In this document: positions 5,824-10,262 of the stretch, one piece after another
Numbering within the stretch: the stretch's first letter is position 1
Layout: every line of letters starts with the position of its first letter
NCBI GenBank assembly: GCA_002687255.1
Contig: NYZR01000010.1
Coordinates: 1 to 10,262 of the forward strand
Source: Candidatus Pacearchaeota archaeon
Lineage (GTDB): Archaea > Nanobdellota > Nanobdellia > Pacearchaeales > GW2011-AR1
Direction of reading: 5' to 3'
DNA length: 10,262 nucleotides
Program-made: the position numbers and the translations under genes
The notes under the pieces: model-generated
Database searches by the model: none
What the model was told of the DNA's origin: nothing
The model's input: only the letters and a program-made list of their open reading frames with translations

Positions 5824-8199
5824 TCACACGAGATCTACTTTAAGTGCACCTTCCTTGATTTCTTCTGCAGAGGTGACAGCTTTGAGATCTTCGAGAAGGG
5901 GTTTGAGGAGGGTTTGTGTTTCTTCCGGTAGTGTTAGATAGATTTCTGCCTTCATAGATACTTTTGCTTCTGACTTTGTTTGTCTGGCTTTGGCGATGAT
6001 CTCGAGGAGAGTGTTCCAGGCTTCCTGGTCTTTCTTAGAGGTTTTTAGTTTGAGCGGTGTGGGCCAGCTGCTTGTGTGAATGGAAGTTTCCTTTTCCTGC
6101 TTCTTGAAATGAGTTTGGTAGATTTCTTCGGTGATGAACGGTGTTATCGGTGCCATCATCTTCGTTATTGCTAAGAGGGCTTGATAGAGAGTGTAGGAAG
6201 CAGATGCTTTTTCTGTTGCTGTGCCGTTGTAGACCCTGTATTTGACTAGTTCTAGGTAGTTATCAGCGAAGGTGTGCCAGAAGAATGCGTCGACCAACAT
6301 TTTTGCTTTTGATAGTTCGTATGATTCGAATGCGTCTGTTGCTGATTTTGTTAGGTTGTTGAGTTGAGTGAGGAATAACCTGTCCGTTTCGTGTAGCGTT
6401 GGTTGCGTCTTTTTTGGTTTTATGTTCATGAATACAAAATTAGCTGCGTTTATTATCTTGGTTACGAATTTCTTTCCGGCTATGAGTTCTTTCTCTGGGA
6501 ATGGTAATGCGTCTCCTGCTTTTACAGAGGCTGAGAGGTATCTCAAGGCATCCGCTCCATAGTCTTCTATTACGTCCTGAGGAGATACCCCGTTGCCTCT
6601 TGATTTTGACATCTTGTGTCCGTCTTTTCCGAGTATCCATCCGTTGATATAGAGTTCATTCCACGGGTTTCTATTTTCGTGTAGTTGTGATTTCACTATG
6701 GTGTTGAAATCCCAGAACGTGATGATATCTTGGCCGTTTCTTCTTATGCTCATGGGTTGATTGGTGATTTTTTTGTATGCTGGTGTGTCTTTTAGCAGAT
6801 CTTTGGTGATGGTTGGCGTGAGTGAAGAGGTCGCCCAGGTGTTCATCACATCTTTTTCTGGTATAAATTCTGTTGAGTTACATTTTGGGCATTTCTTTAT
6901 TGGTGGTTTATCTTCTATGGGGTCGATGGGTAGTTGCTTTTCATCTGCGAGTATCGTCTCGTCACAACTTTTGCAATACCAGACGGGGAATGGAATCCCG
7001 AATGCTATCTGTCTTGAAATGCACCAGTCCCATTTTAGACCTTTGACCCAGTTTTCGTATCTGTTTCTCATATGGTCTGGGTGCCATTTGATTTCCCTTC
7101 CCCACTTTAGTAATTTTTCTTTTAGATCGAGATACTTGATGCACCATTGCTTCTTTTCTATGAATTCAATTTCTGTGCTACATCTTTCACACACATTCAC
7201 TGGGTGGGTGATCTTCTTCTGTGATTTCAGCGCTCCAGCTTTTTTCAGGTCTTGGATTACTTGTTCTCTCGCTTCTTTTATCTTCAGTCCTTTGTATTTT
7301 CCTGCGAGTCCTGTCATCGTTCCGTCGGGAGCTATGGCCATTTTGATGGGGAGTTTGTGTTCTCTTTGCCATTCCATATCTGTTTGGTCTCCGAAGGTGC
7401 AGCACATTACCACTCCGGTTCCTTTCTCAGGGTCTGCCTTGGGGTCTGGTAGGATGGGAACTTCTATGTCGAATAAAGGGGTTTTCGCCTTCTTCCCTTT
7501 CAGTGGTTTGAATCTTTTGTCATCAGGATGGTAGAAGATGGCTACAATTGCTGGAAGGAGTTCTGGTCTTGTTGTTGAGATTATAAGGTCTTTGTTGTCT
7601 ACCTTGAACACGATATCGCTGAATTGGCTGTGGATGTCTTTATCGACTAGTTCTACTTGTGCGATTGTCGTTCGGCAGGTTGGGCACCAGAGGGCCGGGG
7701 CGTCGATACGGTATTCTCTTCCTAATTTGTAGAGATCTATGAAACTTTGCTGTGAGACCCTTCTCGATCGTTCATCTATGGTTGAGTAGAAGATGTCCCA
7801 GTCGGCGGAGATTCCTAGTCTTTTTGAGTCTGCTAGGAATTCTGGTATGTATTCTTCTTCTATTGTTTTCAGGCAGAGTTCTATGAATTCTTCTCTGGAC
7901 ATGGATTTTGAGTCGACGTTTTTCTCTTTTTCAACTAGTCTTAGGGTTGGCAGGCCGTTGTTGTCTGTTCCGAATGGATTGAGAACTTCGAAGCCATTCA
8001 TTCTTTTGAATCTGGCTATGAAGTCTTGCTGGGCGTCTCCGAAGGCGTGTCCCATGTGGAGTTTTCCTGAGATGGTTGGCGGCGGGGTGTCTAGGGAGTA
8101 GATTTTCTTCTTGGTTTTTGTGTCGAACTTGTAGATCTTTTTGTCTTCCCAGTATTTTTGCCATTTTCTTTCTATTTCTTGGATGTTTGTTTTGGGCAT
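5824..8199 (-). CDS. valS: valyl-tRNA synthetase
   Basis: This class I enzyme attaches valine to tRNA-Val in the cytoplasm. The opening TPPPTISGKLHMGHAF (38-53) carries the HIGH-type motif (HMGH, 48-51) in its ValRS-specific form. The KMSKS loop is KMSKSRGN (529-536). The CP1 editing domain, which removes mischarged threonine, shows STTRPELLPA (208-217) and GTGVVMCCTFGD (260-271). Cysteine pairs at 172/175, 337/340, 409/412 and 437/440 can bind zinc. WATSSLTPT (455-463) precedes the catalytic half. The anticodon-binding helical domain is about 605-720. At 791 aa it is on the short side for ValRS. The start MPKTNIQEIERKWQKYWE matches the family N terminus, and a TATA box sits 24.5 nt upstream. 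The stop is TGA. Confidence 0.97.
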   Translation of the reverse strand: MPKTNIQEIERKWQKYWEDKKIYKFDTKTKKKIYSLDTPPPTISGKLHMGHAFGDAQQDFIARFKRMNGFEVLNPFGTDNNGLPTLRLVEKEKNVDSKSMSREEFIELCLKTIEEEYIPEFLADSKRLGISADWDIFYSTIDERSRRVSQQSFIDLYKLGREYRIDAPALWCPTCRTTIAQVELVDKDIHSQFSDIVFKVDNKDLIISTTRPELLPAIVAIFYHPDDKRFKPLKGKKAKTPLFDIEVPILPDPKADPEKGTGVVMCCTFGDQTDMEWQREHKLPIKMAIAPDGTMTGLAGKYKGLKIKEAREQVIQDLKKAGALKSQKKITHPVNVCERCSTEIEFIEKKQWCIKYLDLKEKLLKWGREIKWHPDHMRNRYENWVKGLKWDWCISRQIAFGIPFPVWYCKSCDETILADEKQLPIDPIEDKPPIKKCPKCNSTEFIPEKDVMNTWATSSLTPTITKDLLKDTPAYKKITNQPMSIRRNGQDIITFWDFNTIVKSQLHENRNPWNELYINGWILGKDGHKMSKSRGNGVSPQDVIEDYGADALRYLSASVKAGDALPFPEKELIAGKKFVTKIINAANFVFMNIKPKKTQPTLHETDRLFLTQLNNLTKSATDAFESYELSKAKMLVDAFFWHTFADNYLELVKYRVYNGTATEKASASYTLYQALLAITKMMAPITPFITEEIYQTHFKKQEKETSIHTSSWPTPLKLKTSKKDQEAWNTLLEIIAKARQTKSEAKVSMKAEIYLTLPEETQTLLKPLLEDLKAVTSAEEIKEGALKVDLV

Positions 8200-8220
8200 G
8201 CTCTTTTTTAGGGAAGAGGG

Positions 8221-8226
8221 TTTAAA
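8221..8226 (-). promoter_or_regulatory. TATA box of valS
   Basis: TTTAAA (8226-8221 on the minus strand) lies in the 38-bp gap between the methyltransferase stop (8238) and the valS ATG (8199). Its centre is 24.5 nt from the ATG, so valS is probably leaderless and transcribed separately from the upstream operon. Confidence 0.6.
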
Positions 8227-8237
8227 GGGTTTTTGGG

Positions 8238-8924
8238 CTATCTCTTTTGAAGGATGAGCCCGTATTCATTGATTATCAGATAACGAGCTTTTTCTAGGAT
8301 CATGGGTTCTGCTGCTTGTTGAAAGTGTTTGCTTGCCGCTTTTAGAATTTCTCTCATTTGGAAGATCTCTGTTTTTTCATGAAAGTGTTTGAGATCTTGC
8401 ATTAAAATGGGGTGGTGTGCTTCTACCCCCTCACGTGTTGATTCTGGAGTGTATTCAAAATCAAGTATAATGAGGTTCCCTTTTGGTTTAATTCTTGTTA
8501 CTAGATCTTTGAGAACGGCTTCTAATTCTTCAGGATCTCTTCTTTTGTCGAGGGCTTCGTGGAGCGAGAAGCTGCAGAAGATAGTGTCTAGGTTTTGGAA
8601 TTGAGGCGGGAGGTCTTGGAGTGGTTTTTGGTAGACGTGGTAGGTGTTTGTGTTTCCTTGTTGTTTGAGCTTTTTTGCTAGGGATTTTGATTGTCGGAAG
8701 AGCGCTGTGTTAGGTTCTGCTCCGAGGAGCGTGCAGTGGTTTCTCTTTTCTGCGATGGCCTTGACATCTATTCCTGGGCCTGGGCCCACCACCCCGATGG
8801 TGGTTTGGTCTTGGAGACCGTTTTTTATGGCCCAAGTGAAGAGGTTTTCTTTTGTTTGGTAGTGGAGGTGCTCTTCGTAGACTTGGGCTATTTTTGTGTA
8901 GTTTTGATCGTTTCTTTGTGTCAT
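8238..8924 (-). CDS. class I SAM-dependent methyltransferase, substrate unknown
   Basis: This encodes a 228-aa Rossmann-fold methyltransferase. Motif I is VVGPGPGIDV (45-54). The acidic residue that binds the SAM ribose is E70 in LGAEPN (67-72). The motif IV region is TIFCSFSLHEALD (114-126), and the strand PKGNLIILDFEY (147-158) is typical of the family core. The tail strand ARYLIINEYGLIL (213-225) fits the usual antiparallel end. The substrate cannot be read from the sequence; the FCSFSLHE region resembles small-molecule rather than rRNA enzymes. A strong Shine-Dalgarno AAGGAGGT (8937-8930) lies 5 nt before the ATG. The start overlaps the upstream stop as ATGA, so it is the fourth and last gene of a coupled operon. 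An in-frame extension to 9122 merely shadows the upstream gene. Confidence 0.85.
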   Translation of the reverse strand: MTQRNDQNYTKIAQVYEEHLHYQTKENLFTWAIKNGLQDQTTIGVVGPGPGIDVKAIAEKRNHCTLLGAEPNTALFRQSKSLAKKLKQQGNTNTYHVYQKPLQDLPPQFQNLDTIFCSFSLHEALDKRRDPEELEAVLKDLVTRIKPKGNLIILDFEYTPESTREGVEAHHPILMQDLKHFHEKTEIFQMREILKAASKHFQQAAEPMILEKARYLIINEYGLILQKR

Positions 8925-9145
8925 TTTATACCTCCTTTGGCGAATTTGATTGCCCACATGCAGAAGATAAAGGTGTTGACTATGACGAATGGAAGATCTG
9001 TTATGAGGATTGCGTGGAGGATGAGGAACGCTGTTCCTAAGAGGTCTAGAGGGATGAATCGATTTGGCTTTTTGGTGTTGAGAAAGAGGTATGCTATCAT
9101 AACGAGTGCAAGTCCTATCCACCCCATTGCGTCTTGGATTGTCAT
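8921..9145 (-). CDS. small CBU_0592-like integral membrane protein
   Basis: This encodes a 74-aa protein with three hydrophobic segments: WIGLALVMIAYLFL (about 9-22), IPLDLLGTAFLILHAILI (about 31-48) and FVIVNTFIFCMWAIKF (about 53-68). The pattern 'GWIG..L...AY..LN', then 'LLG....L..', then 'V.N..F..WAI' matches the CBU_0592-like domain of small bacterial membrane proteins, whose function is not established. The start ATG (9145) lies one base after the TAG of the upstream gene (TAGCATG). Its stop overlaps the next start (ATGA). It is therefore locked into the operon. No good Shine-Dalgarno is present, and the preceding bases form a palindrome (9147-9164). Confidence 0.78.
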   Translation of the reverse strand: MTIQDAMGWIGLALVMIAYLFLNTKKPNRFIPLDLLGTAFLILHAILITDLPFVIVNTFIFCMWAIKFAKGGIK

Positions 9146-9146
9146 G

Positions 9147-9164
9147 CTAGAATTTTAATTCTAG
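9147..9164. repeat. 18-bp AT-rich inverted repeat at a gene junction
   Basis: CTAGAATT-TT-AATTCTAG is a perfect 8-bp inverted repeat with a 2-nt centre. It covers the last codons and stop of the beta-barrel-like gene and ends 2 nt before the next ATG. In RNA it could form a short stem-loop that affects coupling or mRNA processing. It could also be chance, given the low complexity. Confidence 0.5.
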
Positions 9165-9800
9165 GCCTATGATGGGGGTGATTCCTTCTCGGATTTTCTT
9201 GAAGCTTGGTCTGGTGAAACTTTTGCTTCTGACAAAAGCAGAAACTCTGTCAGTGAGTTTGAGCTTGACTTTTGGTTCGAGCATCAGGACTTTTGGATCT
9301 ATGTTGTAGTCTGCAGTGAGATTTGCTCTGAGTCTTGGGGTGAGTTGCTGTGAGGTGAAGAATGTTGCTTGTTGTCCGTGCTCTCCTGATGTCTCTAAGG
9401 GAAGGTATTTGAGATAGGTGAAGTTGTTTTTTCCTAAATTTGGTGTGTATGTTATTCCGAGTCTAATGGTGTCTTCTAAGAAGGTGGCTCCGTTGTATTC
9501 TGCTGTTAGTGCAAGAGGAACTTGTTTTGTTGGTTGGATGTTGATCCTTCCTTCTGCGTAGACGCTTTGCATGTTTGTCGGTTCTTCTTTACTGGCGTTG
9601 AGGTCGATGAAGCCATATGTGCTTATTTTATCGTTGAGTTTGCTGCCTCCTTCAATTCTTGCTGTGGAATGTTCTTTTTTTATGTTGTAGCCTGGCTGGA
9701 ATGTGAACCAGTTGTCGCTTGCTTGGGCTTTTCCTGGCAAGAACGGCAGGGCGAGGAAAGCTAGCTTTGCTAGTATTCCAGGTTTTCTTTTTTTGTTCAT
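9147..9800 (-). CDS. secreted beta-barrel-like protein with signal peptide
   Basis: This encodes a 217-aa exported protein that I cannot place in a named family. Residues 1-27 are a clear Sec signal peptide: basic start (MNKKRK), hydrophobic core (LAKLAFLALPFLP), and AQA before S28. The mature part is almost all short segments with alternating polar and nonpolar residues, joined by polar turns. Examples are KISTYGFIDLNA (58-69), VPLALTAEYNG (94-104), TIRLGITYTPN (111-121), LRANLTADYNI (157-167) and EPKVKLKLTDR (175-185). I count about 11 such strands. The last strand ends GLELKF with a terminal Phe, the C-terminal signature of bacterial outer-membrane beta-barrels. There are no cysteines. This is striking because every other sign here is archaeal. 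Alternatives are a soluble secreted beta protein or a laterally acquired gene. GGGAG (9813-9809) serves as ribosome-binding site, and the start overlaps the upstream stop (ATGA). Confidence 0.75.
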   Translation of the reverse strand: MNKKRKPGILAKLAFLALPFLPGKAQASDNWFTFQPGYNIKKEHSTARIEGGSKLNDKISTYGFIDLNASKEEPTNMQSVYAEGRINIQPTKQVPLALTAEYNGATFLEDTIRLGITYTPNLGKNNFTYLKYLPLETSGEHGQQATFFTSQQLTPRLRANLTADYNIDPKVLMLEPKVKLKLTDRVSAFVRSKSFTRPSFKKIREGITPIIGLELKF

Positions 9801-10048
9801 CTTCTTAGCTCCCTTGAGACTTTTGAGATCAGATCTTCGTTTCTCGTGATCTTATGGGCTCTGAAGTGGGTTCTCCGATGTTTATCTTCCTCTAGTTTTC
9901 TGTAGACTGTTGAGACAATTTGTCTTTCTCCTAATCTCATCTCCTGAGCCTCTTTTTCTTTAACGAAGATGTCTTTTCTGATTTCTCGATATTTCCTCTC
10001 TGGATTTCCTGCATCTGTTTCTCTATGGTCTATTGCTACGATTGTCAT
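9797..10048 (-). CDS. 83-aa charged hypothetical protein, first gene of operon
   Basis: This encodes a soluble, very charged protein (rich in R, K and E) without cysteines, signal peptide or membrane helix. It starts MTIVAIDHRETDAGNPERKY and continues as likely helix (IRKDIFVKEKEAQEMRLGER, then QIVSTVYRKLEEDKHRRTHF). I do not recognise it. The start at 10048 is chosen because it lies 24.5 nt from a TATA box. The frame stays open to 10180, but that stretch holds both divergent promoters and the inverted repeat. Its TGA overlaps the ATG of the barrel-like gene by 4 nt, so it leads the operon. Its high charge could mean a nucleic-acid or protein-binding role, but nothing proves that. Confidence 0.65.
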   Translation of the reverse strand: MTIVAIDHRETDAGNPERKYREIRKDIFVKEKEAQEMRLGERQIVSTVYRKLEEDKHRRTHFRAHKITRNEDLISKVSRELRR

Positions 10049-10068
10049 ACTCGCTTTCGTTTTATTGG

Positions 10069-10076
10069 TTATATAA
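10069..10076 (-). promoter_or_regulatory. TATA promoter of the four-gene minus-strand operon
   Basis: TTATATAA on the minus strand, centred 24.5 nt upstream of the ATG at 10048, predicts a leaderless operon mRNA. It is the only clear TATA box upstream of the four tightly joined genes. The inverted repeat at 10085-10103 lies just upstream of its BRE position. Confidence 0.7.
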
Positions 10077-10084
10077 GAAAATAG

Positions 10085-10103
10085 TGTCCTCTTCAGGAGG
10101 ACA
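10085..10103. promoter_or_regulatory. inverted repeat, candidate operator between divergent promoters
   Basis: TGTCCTC-TTCAG-GAGGACA is a perfect 7-bp inverted repeat with a 5-nt centre, about the size bound by a dimeric winged-helix regulator. It lies midway between the TATA boxes of the leftward operon (10069-10076) and the rightward TrmB-type gene (10113-10120), touching neither box. A protein bound here could act on both promoters. The TrmB-type regulator encoded next door is the obvious candidate, but its binding is inferred. Confidence 0.6.
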
Positions 10104-10106
10104 ATA

Positions 10107-10120
10107 GAAAGGTTTACATA
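10107..10120 (+). promoter_or_regulatory. BRE/TATA promoter of the TrmB-type gene
   Basis: GAAAGG (10107-10112) followed by TTTACATA (10113-10120). The box centre is 25.5 nt upstream of the ATG at 10142. This predicts a leaderless mRNA starting at 10142 and argues against the in-frame ATG at 10121, which directly abuts the box. Confidence 0.6.
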
Positions 10121-10141
10121 ATGCGGTTTGTTGAAAAAGGG

Positions 10142-10262
10142 ATGGATGAGAAAGTGTTTGAGGATGTGGGGCTGACGCATAATGAGGTGTTGGTTTGGAA
10201 GGCTCTTTTGAAACTTGGATCTTCGACAGCTGGGCCATTGACTCGGGAAAGTGGATTACATC
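10142..10262 (+). CDS. TrmB-family transcriptional regulator, 5' part only
   Basis: The reading frame starts MDEKVFEDVGLTHNEVLVWK and continues ALLKLGSSTAGPLTRESGLH to the window edge (40 codons). This is the N-terminal winged-helix DNA-binding domain of TrmB/sugar-regulator-type proteins: the pattern 'GLT.NE..V..ALL.LG..TAG.L...SGLH' is the family's first two helices up to the recognition helix. The C-terminal effector-binding part lies outside, so it is unknown whether this is a full-length TrmB or a short one-domain regulator. The start at 10142 is chosen from the TATA spacing; ATG 10121 would add seven residues. It diverges from the four-gene operon across a promoter region that contains an inverted repeat, the usual layout of a local regulator. 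Confidence 0.78.
   Translation, partial: MDEKVFEDVGLTHNEVLVWKALLKLGSSTAGPLTRESGLH

Noticed and set aside
6761..7534. 257-aa forward ORF
   Set aside because: It lies fully antisense inside valS, which has all its catalytic motifs. The open frame is a by-product of low A/C on the + strand.
8925..9122. 66-residue N-terminal extension of the methyltransferase
   Set aside because: It is out of frame with the membrane-protein gene covering this stretch; a strong Shine-Dalgarno site marks the ATG at 8924.
10106..10141. ATG at 10121 as start of the TrmB-type gene
   Set aside because: It directly abuts the TATA box, while ATG 10142 has the 25-nt spacing seen for the other promoters.

Overview
The window looks like chromosome of an archaeon, most likely a DPANN-type lineage (Woesearchaeota/Pacearchaeota-like). 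The lineage is inferred; the archaeal assignment is firm. Support comes from an archaeal/eukaryotic-type peptide release factor (aRF1), an archaeal-type valyl-tRNA synthetase, a TrmB-type regulator, TATA/BRE promoters about 25 nt upstream of start codons (leaderless mRNAs), and secreted Ig-like proteins, one with the poly-glycine linker common in these lineages. Only the two housekeeping enzymes can be named with certainty.

Layout, left to right. (1) 1-39: last codons of a gene entering from the left, followed by T-runs. (2) 151-3303, + strand: three envelope proteins. They are a signal-peptide/C-terminal-anchor protein (151-1260), an overlapping small N-anchored protein (1247-1666), and, from its own promoter, a larger membrane protein with Ig-like domains (1858-3303). 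Between the second and third lies a 117-bp highly structured element (1665-1781) resembling the right end / omega-RNA part of an IS200/IS605-IS1341 (TnpB) transposon, with no transposase left. (3) 3304-3570: non-coding, with local composition reversed from the rest of the window. It has a possible minus-strand structured RNA with TATA box, hairpins and an intrinsic-terminator-like end. (4) 3571-4452, + strand: a basic coiled-coil protein and a small unknown protein. (5) 4460-8199, - strand: valS, then aRF1 with its own promoter, then a 72-aa ORF starting one base after the aRF1 stop. aRF1 is short and lacks cysteines where many archaeal homologues carry a zinc mini-domain. (6) 8238-10048, - strand: a tight four-gene operon encoding an 83-aa charged protein, a secreted protein with outer-membrane-beta-barrel features (signal peptide, about 11 amphipathic strands, terminal Phe), a small CBU_0592-like membrane protein and a SAM-dependent methyltransferase. 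(7) 10142-end, + strand: start of a TrmB-family regulator, divergent from that operon. A 19-bp inverted repeat sits between the two promoters and is a good candidate operator.

The + strand is richer in G than C and in T than A in the lines I counted, whichever strand encodes the gene. This suggests a replication-strand bias. The exception is the non-coding block at about 3421-3540.

Most worth a second look: the regulated operon with a bacterial-outer-membrane-like protein in an archaeal context, the orphan TnpB-type RNA element, and the candidate ncRNA at 3319-3498.
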